DNA of 38,701 bases from positions 1-38,701 of the forward strand of contig JAFTVY010000036.1 of NCBI GenBank assembly GCA_017465545.1, in the 5' to 3' direction. Of the stretch, positions 17,953 to 24,775 are shown one piece after another. The first letter of the stretch is position 1. The number at the start of each line of letters is the position of its first letter. The stretch is from Ruminiclostridium sp. Its GTDB lineage: Bacteria > Bacillota > Clostridia > Oscillospirales > Ruminococcaceae. The position numbers and the translations under genes were made by a program. Under the pieces are notes generated by a model. It did no database searches. It saw nothing but the letters and a program-made list of their open reading frames with translations, and was not told where the DNA came from.

Positions 17953-18942
17953 TTACTTATTCTGCTTCAGCGCCATTCTTATATCGTCGCCGCTGAAAAC
18001 CATACACTTCATAGAAAGCAGTCTTGATGCTATTCTGTCGCTATAGCGCTCTCTTATTTCGGAAATGGAGAAATTGGTGCTTACTATAGTCGGTCTTCTG
18101 TTGTTTATTCTCGAATTTATAATCTCGTAGAGATTGGAGGTGTTGTACTTGGTATCATGCTCCGCTCCGAGGTCGTCAAGTACAAGAAGGTCGCATTCTT
18201 TGATGGTTTCCAAAACCTCTCCTTCTTCGTCGCTCTGACCGAAGCTCTCATCCTTTATTTTGCGTATAAGGTCAGGAACAGAACCGTAAACAACGGAAAA
18301 TCCCTTATCCGAAACCTCTCTTGCTATCGACAGCGAAAGATGAGTTTTGCCAAGTCCCGTTCCGCCCATCATGAATATGCCGTCGCAGGGCAGGTGAAAA
18401 TTCTCCGCATAGCTTCTGCAGTAATCAAAATTCTGCTGCATTATGAATTTGGCAGATTTGCCCTTGAGCTCAGTTCTTGGGACATCGCTGTAATATCTCA
18501 TATCAAAGGTATCAAAGGACATAAGTCCGACTGGCATCTGTTCTGAAAGCTTTTTTCCTGCTAACTGCTTTAATACACTATTGAAGCATTCGCATCTTTT
18601 ACTGCCATCTCTGCCCGTATCACAGCATATTTCGCAGGTGTATATGGGATTGAGATAGTCGGCGGGATAACCGTTCTTTATAAGCTCCTCTTCCAGAGCC
18701 TTCTGTATATCAAGGTTTTCCTTTTCGATAACCGCTATCTTTTCCCTGATTCTTTCGTCACGGGCAACAATAAGCTGTGCTACCTTGTTTATCGTTTCTG
18801 CCATATCTTCTATGTATTTTTTTGCAAGAGGAAGCTTTGATTTTATTTCCTCGTAGCGTAAATCAAGCATATAGCCGTTTTTGTTTTTTCTGTCGTCTAT
18901 TATCTGCTGTGCTTCTGATACGTACGACTTGGGATAGTTCAT
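17953..18942 (-). CDS. DnaI/DnaC-type helicase loader ATPase
   Basis: A 329-residue replicative helicase loader. An N-terminal helical region (1-95) is followed by a Cys cluster C103-x2-C106 ... C117-x-C119 (YTCEICCDTG, KRCECF), which fits the zinc site of DnaI-like loaders that binds the DnaB helicase. The AAA+ domain has Walker A GGTGLGKTHL (193-202), Walker B DLLVLDDLGAE (251-261), a sensor region IVSTNFSISEI and an Arg finger candidate in RIASRLLS. It follows the DnaD-domain gene by 12 bp, the usual DnaD/DnaB-DnaI pairing in Firmicutes. Phage-type dnaC is an alternative, but the surroundings look chromosomal. Confidence 0.9.
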   Translation of the reverse strand: MNYPKSYVSEAQQIIDDRKNKNGYMLDLRYEEIKSKLPLAKKYIEDMAETINKVAQLIVARDERIREKIAVIEKENLDIQKALEEELIKNGYPADYLNPIYTCEICCDTGRDGSKRCECFNSVLKQLAGKKLSEQMPVGLMSFDTFDMRYYSDVPRTELKGKSAKFIMQQNFDYCRSYAENFHLPCDGIFMMGGTGLGKTHLSLSIAREVSDKGFSVVYGSVPDLIRKIKDESFGQSDEEGEVLETIKECDLLVLDDLGAEHDTKYNTSNLYEIINSRINNRRPTIVSTNFSISEIRERYSDRIASRLLSMKCMVFSGDDIRMALKQNK

Positions 18943-18954
18943 ATTACTGCTCCT

Positions 18955-19947
18955 TTACATATAATCGTCAAGAATGATATTATCAATTTCCTTTGTATCA
19001 AAGGAGGATACAACGTTATTACCTGTCTGTCTGTTTTCCTGATCTGCACGGATCGCATCCACGGTATGCAGTCCCTTCTGATGCCAGGTCTCAAGGATTT
19101 TGCTTATATAGGGGAAGGTGAATTTTCCCTTGGCGTTGACGTTTATATCATAAGCCATACGGATTATTTCCGCATTGAAGCCCCATTCCTTAACCCACAG
19201 AACGGCAAAATCCTTTTCCTTCTGAGTAAGAGCTCTGTTATTTATGCCAAAAACAGATCTGATGATGCTTTCTGCACCGAATTTTTCCTGAAGTCCGTTT
19301 ATGTATTCCTCAGCGGCAAGAAGTGTGGTTATATCGTTTTCCATCCACTCGACCGCCATATTCTTCATAAACGCCGGCGTAGGTCTGTCAATAGAGAAGC
19401 AATAGCTCACAAGCATCAGAGTAACCTCTGAAGGAAGTCCTATTTCATCTACTATAGTTACAAGTGCATTCTGTTCCGTATGCTTTAACGGTCTGCCGTA
19501 AAGTCCCTCGCAGGTCTTGAATAAAAAGTTTATTTCGTCATTTCCCTTGACCGTATCAGCAATCTGAACGGGAGAAAAATGAGGTGAGCGTAACGCCGCC
19601 GTCTTTACTGCGGTAAATCTTGCCTGCTCATCGGTTATTTCTGCTTCATACGTTTTTTCAGGAGCGGCAGGTACAGGTACTGCGGGAGAGGAAGGAATAT
19701 AAACATCCTCATTCTTGGCAAGAAGTCCGACCTGCTCCCAGAAGATAAATGCGTCCCGCACATCCTCTTCGCTTATAGAAATTGCCTGAGCCACCTGAGC
19801 GGAGTCAATAACGCTTCCGCTGTAGCGTAAAAGGTACAGAAGGGTTTTTATTGACGCACCGCTGGCTATTCTCATATATTTATCGACAACGTCGGTAGGT
19901 ACTGCAAAAATGCCGTTCCAGCCGCCGAGATCTATTTTGTAATTCAT
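18955..19947 (-). CDS. DnaD-domain replication initiation protein
   Basis: 330 residues. An N-terminal winged-helix domain (about 1-90: VDKYMRIASGASIKTLLYLL, SISEEDVRDAFIFWEQVGLL) is followed by a Pro/Ala linker and two DnaD/DnaB_2-type helical modules (about 140-215 and 225-305). The second ends with the family's WxxxGl pattern in ILETWHQKGLHT. Such proteins remodel DNA and recruit the helicase with its loader at the origin or at restart sites. In-frame GTG codons at 19959 and 19956 allow a slightly longer start; I chose ATG 19947. Confidence 0.9.
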   Translation of the reverse strand: MNYKIDLGGWNGIFAVPTDVVDKYMRIASGASIKTLLYLLRYSGSVIDSAQVAQAISISEEDVRDAFIFWEQVGLLAKNEDVYIPSSPAVPVPAAPEKTYEAEITDEQARFTAVKTAALRSPHFSPVQIADTVKGNDEINFLFKTCEGLYGRPLKHTEQNALVTIVDEIGLPSEVTLMLVSYCFSIDRPTPAFMKNMAVEWMENDITTLLAAEEYINGLQEKFGAESIIRSVFGINNRALTQKEKDFAVLWVKEWGFNAEIIRMAYDINVNAKGKFTFPYISKILETWHQKGLHTVDAIRADQENRQTGNNVVSSFDTKEIDNIILDDYM

Positions 19948-20052
19948 TTTAATCACCACTTATATAAAATTCGATTTATACCCATATTATAGTATAACAT
20001 AAATCAAGCGATTTTGCACTACTTTTTTTCGATTTTTTACGAAACAAGCAAA

Positions 20053-20083
20053 AAACCTTACGGCAAGACATACCGTAAGGTTT
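20053..20083 (-). terminator. Intrinsic terminator of the large ncRNA
   Basis: On the minus strand: AAACCTTACGG, a 9-nt loop, CCGTAAGGTTT and then more T (the T-run covers about 20055-20050). The stem is a perfect 11 bp and points away from the promoter at 20660. Confidence 0.88.
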
Positions 20084-20443
20084 ATATTATTTAATTTTGA
20101 TTAGTCAGCTATGCTGAACTGTTAGTATCAATCAGTACATTGGTATATACCCCGCTAAATAATATTTTGTTATTCTGCAGTTTATTGATAATATCTCACC
20201 TTAAACACATCCTTAATATTTTACAACTGCCTATTTAAAACTACCTTTGACTGAAAGAACACTAATCATATCAATCACCTTGCCTTTATAGGTCTATGTA
20301 AACGCTTATAGCGGTAGAGTGCATCTTTACAATGCAATTAAGGTTTTTATCAGTCCGTCTGACTCATAGCGTTTTAAGTAAATCTTAAAGCTTCAGGTTT
20401 TCGCAGATACCGTTTGAGTATCCGGATCAATACCCCTCTTGTC

Positions 20444-20497
20444 TTATATGCCACGAGTCCTTATGGACTGTGATTCTGTAACTGGTTCCTTACCCAT
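20444..20497 (-). CDS. Possible 17-residue peptide inside the ncRNA
   Basis: An ATG at 20497 is preceded by AGGAGG with an 8-nt gap, an ideal ribosome site, and reads MGKEPVTESQSIRTRGI before TAA. The same bases also take part in predicted stems (AGTCC/GGACT), so the site may be structural rather than translated. There is no known family. It would make the RNA dual-function if real. Confidence 0.25.
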   Translation of the reverse strand: MGKEPVTESQSIRTRGI

Positions 20498-20631
20498 CGG
20501 ACCCGCCTCCTTCTCGACTGAATTTGTACACCTTTACATCTTGTGTACATTGTGAATAAACTTACTTTATTATATTAAGACGTTAGCACCAAGCTGTTTA
20601 TTCTGTCTGGGGTTTTGTTTTCCTTGATTAA

Positions 20632-20660
20632 ATAATACCACATAAATAACCAATTGTCAA
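20632..20660 (-). promoter_or_regulatory. Consensus sigma-A promoter of the large ncRNA
   Basis: On the minus strand: perfect TTGACA (20660-20655), a 17-bp spacer, and TATTAT (20637-20632). The predicted transcription start is near 20625. It is among the strongest promoters in the window by consensus. Confidence 0.85.
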
Positions 20661-20797
20661 CACAAAAGTTGAAAAATAATATACAAAGTGCATAAATTGT
20701 CTTTGTGTATTTTGCATAGCGTTACATTTTGTTTTCACAAAAGTACCAAAAACCGCTGAATTTTTCACTAAATTTCAGCTAATATAACATTTTCCAC

Positions 20798-20826
20798 TTG
20801 ACACGAAGAATATTTTCGTGTAAAAT
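20798..20826 (+). promoter_or_regulatory. Sigma-A promoter with an embedded operator-like dyad
   Basis: TTGACA (20798-20803), a 17-bp spacer, and TAAAAT (20821-20826). A perfect 7-bp inverted repeat ACACGAA ... TTCGTGT (20801-20807 and 20815-20821) fills the spacer and touches both boxes, as expected for a repressor site. It drives the DUF1292 gene and perhaps the 6S RNA. Confidence 0.8.
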
Positions 20827-20872
20827 TATAATCATAAGAGAGACAAATCTCAGCGACAGAAAGGAAAACGTT

Positions 20873-21193
20873 ATGTCAGAGCTTGAAAAAAACATAAATG
20901 AAGAAGAAGAGTTTGCTCCTGAGCTTATTGATCTTGAGGATGAAGAAGGCAACACAGTCACCTTTGAAATCATCGACGGTCTTGAGTTCGAAGGATGCGG
21001 ATATTATGCGCTTATCCCCTACAGCGAGGATGACAAGGAAGACGTAGAAGAGGACGAATTCGTGATCTTAAAGGAAACCGAAAAGGATGGCGAAACCTAT
21101 CTTGCAACTATCGACAACGATGAAGAATACGATCGTGTAGGTGCCGCATTCCTCGAAAGATTCTCCGAAATACTCGGCGAGGATGCTCAATAA
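20873..21193 (+). CDS. DUF1292 domain protein
   Basis: A 106-residue acidic protein. After a short Glu-rich lead, the DUF1292 core is clear (about 20-100): LIDLEDEEGNTVTFEIIDGL, YYALIPY and FVILKETEKDGE. The function of the family is unknown. In Firmicutes it usually sits with ruvX/yrrK; here it stands beside a 6S-like RNA instead. The start is the ATG preceded by AAAGGAAAAC; a longer in-frame reading from 20798 would begin inside the promoter -35 box and is rejected. Confidence 0.9.
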   Translation: MSELEKNINEEEEFAPELIDLEDEEGNTVTFEIIDGLEFEGCGYYALIPYSEDDKEDVEEDEFVILKETEKDGETYLATIDNDEEYDRVGAAFLERFSEILGEDAQ

Positions 21194-21204
21194 ATCAGTT
21201 TAAT

Positions 21205-21386
21205 CACTGCCTTGTGCGTTTAAGTATGATTGTTATGATCCAACACTTAATTAATAGGGATTTCTACTCCGGGTGCGGATTGCAGACCTCCCGCCTTTAG
21301 CGGACGAAGGGAGCGTGAACCATTCGGGTGATCTTACCCACCGTGCTTATGTACGGGTTTTATCGTCATACCACGGCAAGGTGGTA
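21205..21386 (+). ncRNA. ssrS: Probable 6S RNA
   Basis: About 182 nt that fold as one long interrupted hairpin. The ends pair as ACTGCCTTG (21206-21214) with CAAGGTGGT (21377-21385), counting two wobbles, then GTATGA with TCATAC. The apical part has CTCCC/GGGAG and CCGC/GCGG. On the 3' side of the central bubble is a small hairpin CCGTGC-TTAT-GTACGG followed by GGTTT, the same position and form as the CCUUG hairpin and GGGUU of E. coli 6S RNA. Size is normal for 6S, which binds sigma-70 holoenzyme as an open-promoter mimic. rarA is close by; from memory, the Bacillus 6S gene bsrA also lies near rarA. No separate promoter is obvious, so it may be processed from the DUF1292 transcript. Confidence 0.72.
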
Positions 21387-21398
21387 CATAAAAATCAC

Positions 21399-21428
21399 AG
21401 CCTTACTGCTTTTAGCAGTAAGGCTTTT
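21399..21428 (+). terminator. Intrinsic terminator after the 6S-like RNA
   Basis: A perfect 11-bp stem AGCCTTACTGC / GCAGTAAGGCT with loop TTTTA, followed by TTT and CG. It separates the RNA from the transporter genes. Confidence 0.88.
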
Positions 21429-21472
21429 CGTATTTTCACAGCTTTTATTCACATAATATAACGGGTGATAAT

Positions 21473-21820
21473 ATGAAAAATAAAACGTCGTATATTTTCG
21501 GTCTGCTATGTGGATTTCTGAACGGTCTTTTCGGCTCGGGCGGAGGTACGGTGGCAGTTCCCTGCCTTGAAAAAAGCGGACTTGAAACTAAAAAAGCTCA
21601 CGCATCTTCCGTTCTGCTGATTTTCGTTCTGAGCATTTTTACAAGCATTATCTATTTCCTGAACGGAAATCTGGATTTTTCGCTTGCGGCACAGTTTATT
21701 CCCTATGGAATAATAGGGGCGGTTATAGGTTCGCTCACTCTCAGGAAAATATCGTCTGATATTCTGAAAAAAATATTTGCCGTTATAATCATTATCAGCG
21801 GAGTAAGGATACTGTTATGA
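21473..21820 (+). CDS. TauE/SafE (TSUP) transporter, N-terminal half-size subunit
   Basis: 115 residues with about four membrane helices, equal to one DUF81 repeat. The signature near the N-terminus is GLLCGFLNGLFGSGGGTVAVPCL, with the Gly-rich loop of sulfite/organic-anion exporters, and GIIGAVIGSLTLRKISSDIL follows. Usual TSUP proteins are about 250 residues with two such repeats. Here the second repeat is the next gene, overlapping as ATGA, so the pair probably assembles as a heterodimer. The substrate is unknown; sulfite, sulfoacetate and related anions are candidates. Confidence 0.85.
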   Translation: MKNKTSYIFGLLCGFLNGLFGSGGGTVAVPCLEKSGLETKKAHASSVLLIFVLSIFTSIIYFLNGNLDFSLAAQFIPYGIIGAVIGSLTLRKISSDILKKIFAVIIIISGVRILL

Positions 21821-22185
21821 ATATCATAATCGGATTATTATCGGGGATAGCCGCCTCAATGGGACTTGGCGGCGGCTTTATACTGCTTATATACCTGTCC
21901 GCCTTTACCGATACAAGTCAGGCTGTGGCGCAGGGTGTCAACGTTCTTTTCTTTCTGCCTATTGCCCTTATTTCGGTAATCATACATCTTAAAAACAAGC
22001 TGATTGACATAAGGACGGTTTTTAAATACTGCATTGCAGGTCTTGTAGGTGCAGTAATCGGGAGCTTTTTATCGGCATATCTTGACACGTTGATTTTAAA
22101 AAAGCTGTTCGGAGTTTTTCTTATAATCATAGGATTGAAGGAATTATTCTGGAGCAAAGCAAAAAAAGAGCCACAGGAAAAATAA
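21817..22185 (+). CDS. TauE/SafE (TSUP) transporter, C-terminal half-size subunit
   Basis: 122 residues, about four membrane helices, the second DUF81 repeat. It repeats the loop motif as GLLSGIAASMGLGGGFILLIYL and has the matching GLVGAVIGSFLSAYLDTLIL. Its ATG overlaps the stop of the first half by 4 bp, giving coupled translation and a 1:1 ratio. I find no frameshift that would join the halves: each has its own start and a full repeat, so this is a two-gene arrangement rather than a broken gene. Its stop lies inside the following terminator loop. Confidence 0.85.
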   Translation: MNIIIGLLSGIAASMGLGGGFILLIYLSAFTDTSQAVAQGVNVLFFLPIALISVIIHLKNKLIDIRTVFKYCIAGLVGAVIGSFLSAYLDTLILKKLFGVFLIIIGLKELFWSKAKKEPQEK

Positions 22186-22197
22186 AAATCCTGTGGC
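22170..22197. terminator. Terminator between TSUP and rarA (convergent)
   Basis: Stem GCCACAGGA / TCCTGTGGC. The minus strand continues CTCTTTTTTT, making it a good rarA terminator; the plus-strand tail is weaker. Confidence 0.8.
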
Positions 22198-22204
22198 ATA
22201 AATT

Positions 22205-23455
22205 CTATTTTTTACCCTTTATCATATCACGGTAAGCCTTTGCCTGCTGTTCCATTTTATTATCACCGAACTGATAATATACTCTGTCCTTTAAGATATC
22301 TGGCAGATATTGTTGCTCAACGTAATGATTGGGGAAATCGTGGGGATAAAGGTAATGCTGCCCTTTGACAGCCGCACCCTCGCCGTCATAATGCTTATTC
22401 TGCAGGTGTCTTGGTATGTCTCCTACCCTGCCCGCTTCTATATCCTCCATAGCCGCCGCAAGTGCCATATAAGCGCTGTTGGACTTGGGAGAGGTGGCAA
22501 GAAGAATAACTGCTTCAGCAAGAGGGATTCTTGCCTCTGGAAAGCCGAGCTGTAAAGCGCTGTCAACGCAAGCCTTTACGATAGGCACAGCCATAGGATA
22601 AGCAAGTCCGATATCTTCGCTGGCAATTACAAGAAGTCTTCTGCAAAGGCTTGCCAGATCTCCCGCCTCGATAAGCCTTGCCATATAGTGAAGAGCGGCG
22701 TTTTCGTCCGAGCCACGGATAGATTTCTGAAGGCCTGACAGAATATCGTAATGCTTATCTCCGTCACGGTCATAATTCATATTGCTTTTCTGAGTAAGAA
22801 CTTTGGCAATATCCATTGTAATTTTATTATCTTCAGATGACAAGGCGCAAAGCTCAACCGTATTTACAGCCTTTCTGACGTCACCTCCGCAACCATAGGC
22901 AATATGTTCTACAACGCCATCTTCTATTTCAAAGCTACAATTAAGCTCCTCTTCCATCAGGCGGAAGGCTCTTTCTACAGCAGGAATTACGTCCTCTGCG
23001 GTTATCGGCTTGAACTCAAACACCGTTGAACGGGATAAAATAGCGTTATATACGTAAAAATACGGATTCTCTGTGGTTGAAGCAATAAGGGTTATTTCGC
23101 CCGTTTCAAGATATTCAAGTAAGGTCTGCTGTTGCTTTTTGTTGAGGTACTGAATCTCGTCAAGGAACAAAAGTATTCCGTTGGCGGCGGCAAAGGTGCC
23201 AAGACTTGAAACTATCTCCTTTATATCGGCAGTCGAAGCCTGAGTACCATTGAGCTTATAAAGCGTCATACTCGTCTGCTTTGCTATTATATTGGCAACC
23301 GTCGTCTTGCCTACGCCTGAGCTTCCGTAAAATATCATATTCGGGATTTTGCCCTTATTTATAATATTATAAAGCGGTCTGCCCTTTGCAAGTATGTGAC
23401 GCTGTCCCACCACCTCGTCAAGGGTGGTTGGTCTTATTCTGTCTGCGAGTGGCAT
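22205..23455 (-). CDS. rarA: Replication-associated recombination protein A (AAA+ ATPase)
   Basis: A 416-residue RarA/MgsA/WRNIP1 homologue acting at stalled forks. It starts with the family block MPLADRIRPTTLDEVVGQRH. Walker A is YGSSGVGKTT (43-52) and Walker B is ILLFLDEI (94-101). Sensor 1 is IASTTENPYFYVYNAILSR, and the C-terminal tetramerisation part includes GSDENAALHYMARLIEAGD and the YKYPHDF-type YLYPHDFPNHY. Full length. It is preceded by GGAGTG 6 nt before the ATG and lies downstream of prs with a terminator between. Confidence 0.95.
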   Translation of the reverse strand: MPLADRIRPTTLDEVVGQRHILAKGRPLYNIINKGKIPNMIFYGSSGVGKTTVANIIAKQTSMTLYKLNGTQASTADIKEIVSSLGTFAAANGILLFLDEIQYLNKKQQQTLLEYLETGEITLIASTTENPYFYVYNAILSRSTVFEFKPITAEDVIPAVERAFRLMEEELNCSFEIEDGVVEHIAYGCGGDVRKAVNTVELCALSSEDNKITMDIAKVLTQKSNMNYDRDGDKHYDILSGLQKSIRGSDENAALHYMARLIEAGDLASLCRRLLVIASEDIGLAYPMAVPIVKACVDSALQLGFPEARIPLAEAVILLATSPKSNSAYMALAAAMEDIEAGRVGDIPRHLQNKHYDGEGAAVKGQHYLYPHDFPNHYVEQQYLPDILKDRVYYQFGDNKMEQQAKAYRDMIKGKK

Positions 23456-23477
23456 ATTTTCACTCCTTTATTCAAAA

Positions 23478-23506
23478 TTACCTCTGAAGCTATACTTCAG
23501 AGGTAA
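23478..23506 (-). terminator. Intrinsic terminator of prs
   Basis: A 12-bp perfect stem TTACCTCTGAAG / CTTCAGAGGTAA with a 5-nt loop, followed on the minus strand by TTTTG. It lies between prs and rarA. Confidence 0.82.
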
Positions 23507-23514
23507 GATTTTTA

Positions 23515-24663
23515 TCAACCGTTTTTGTGCTTTTCTAAAAGCTGGCTTATCTTGAGATGGGGATCGATAACCTTGCTTGTTGACATATCGTGGTTAAGTG
23601 CCGCAATAAGATATGCGATATACTTGGAAACGTCAACCTCACAGAACCAGTCTCTTGCAAGAAGCTCAGGAGTTCTGTAGGTAAGGTTTGTACCGAATAC
23701 GTAGTCGATTATACCCTGTTCGTAAGCCATATCGAACTTTTCAAGTCCGTTTGTGAAGATTGGATAGGTAGCATAAGCAAGGATTCTCTTAGCCTTACGC
23801 TTTTTCAGTTCGTAAGCAATGTCAAGCATAGATTCGCCGGAAGAAATAATATCATCAGCGATGAATACGTCCTTGCCCTCTACTGAGTTACCTAAATATT
23901 CGTGAGCTACGATGGGGTTACGGCCGTTTACAACCTGAGAATAGTCTCTTCTCTTGTAGAACATACCAAGGTCAACACCGAGTACGGAAGTGTAGTACAT
24001 ATTTCTGTTCATAGCACCTTCGTCGGGGCTTACTGCCATAAAGTGTTCCTTATCAAGCTTTAAGTCTGTTACGTTGTTGAGCATAGCCTTGAGAACCTGA
24101 TAGGTAGGAATTACGTTATCAAAGCCCATTAAGGGAATAGCGTTGCAAACTCTGGGATCGTGTGCGTCAAAGGTGATAACGTTTGATACACCTAAGTTTT
24201 CAAGCTCCTGAAGTGCTACTGCACAGTCGAGGGATTCTCTGTAATTTCTTCTGTGCTGTCTGCCGCCGTAAAGTATAGGCATAATTACGTTTATTCTGTG
24301 TGCCTTACCGCCGATAGCCTGAATGATACGCTTTAAGTTCTGGAAGTGATCGTCGGGTGACATAGCATTTTCTCTGCCGAATAATTCGTAAGTGCAGCTG
24401 TAGTTACCTACGTCAACGATGATGAATATATCATCACCTCTTACTGTGCTCTTGATAAGTCCCTTACCGTCACCGGAGGAGAATCTGGGGCACTCATTTT
24501 CAATTAAAAAGGTATCGAAATTGAAACCTGCAGCAGATGACCACTTTACTAAATACTGGTCAATCTTTGCTCCTAATTCTTCAGCACCGGGAAGAGCGAT
24601 GATGCTCATAGGTGCTACTCTTTCAGAAGTAGAAAACAGAATTTCACTTGCTTTTGCTGTCAT
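23515..24663 (-). CDS. prs: Ribose-phosphate pyrophosphokinase
   Basis: 382 residues. It makes PRPP from ribose-5-phosphate and ATP for purines, pyrimidines, His and Trp. Recognisable segments are the ATP-site YGGRQHRRNYRESLDC, ITFDAHDPRVCNAIP, and the PRPP loop VFIADDIISSGESMLDI, where classical enzymes read DDMIDTGGT. The length exceeds the usual 310-320 residues, with extra N-terminal sequence, which fits a long clostridial Prs subgroup. The start is ATG 24663, preceded by GAAAGGAAA; an earlier in-frame codon at 24681 has no ribosome site. It lies downstream of glyA, a folate/purine-related pairing. Confidence 0.88.
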   Translation of the reverse strand: MTAKASEILFSTSERVAPMSIIALPGAEELGAKIDQYLVKWSSAAGFNFDTFLIENECPRFSSGDGKGLIKSTVRGDDIFIIVDVGNYSCTYELFGRENAMSPDDHFQNLKRIIQAIGGKAHRINVIMPILYGGRQHRRNYRESLDCAVALQELENLGVSNVITFDAHDPRVCNAIPLMGFDNVIPTYQVLKAMLNNVTDLKLDKEHFMAVSPDEGAMNRNMYYTSVLGVDLGMFYKRRDYSQVVNGRNPIVAHEYLGNSVEGKDVFIADDIISSGESMLDIAYELKKRKAKRILAYATYPIFTNGLEKFDMAYEQGIIDYVFGTNLTYRTPELLARDWFCEVDVSKYIAYLIAALNHDMSTSKVIDPHLKISQLLEKHKNG

Positions 24664-24725
24664 ATCTATATTTCCTTTCAATCCGGCTCACGCCGTTATA
24701 TCTTTATATATTTCTTTAATAAACA

Positions 24726-24762
24726 CCATAAACGAGGGACAGAATCTCTCGTTTACGTATGG
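24726..24762 (-). other. Hairpin between glyA and prs, weak terminator or attenuator
   Basis: TAAACGAG / CTCGTTTA 8-bp stem extended by CCAT/ATGG across a 3-nt bulge. The minus-strand tail is only TGTTTATT, so termination would be partial. Confidence 0.45.
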
Positions 24763-24775
24763 TTATTTTCAGATA

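Larger units (their letters stand above)
20046..20625 (-). ncRNA. Large structured non-coding RNA of about 580 nt, class not assigned
   Basis: A stretch of about 900 bp without a long reading frame contains a complete minus-strand transcription unit. It has a consensus promoter (20660-20632), about 580 nt of RNA and a strong intrinsic terminator (20083-20046). Many perfect local stems are visible on the minus strand: AATAAAC/GTTTATT, TGTACAC/GTGTACA, AGTCC/GGACT, TTTAAG/CTTAAA, TGCAT/ATGCA, CGCT/AGCG, a longer-range CTACC/GGTAG and a bulged CAGC/GCTG hairpin near the 3' end. The length is like the large ornate RNAs (OLE, ROOL, GOLLD), but I cannot match its sequence to any, nor to RNase P, tmRNA, SRP or group I/II introns. 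The end points are inferred from promoter and terminator. Confidence 0.75.

Noticed and set aside
20046-20625. Assignment of the large RNA to ROOL, OLE, GOLLD, RNase P, tmRNA, SRP or a group I/II intron
   Set aside because: No diagnostic sequence of RNase P, tmRNA, SRP or intron cores is seen, and for ROOL, OLE and GOLLD only the size fits; I do not recall enough of their sequences to claim a match.
21194-21472. Riboswitch controlling the TSUP genes
   Set aside because: The terminator before the TSUP genes allowed this idea, but no known aptamer core is seen, there is no anti-terminator pairing, and 6S-type ends and bubble explain the fold better.
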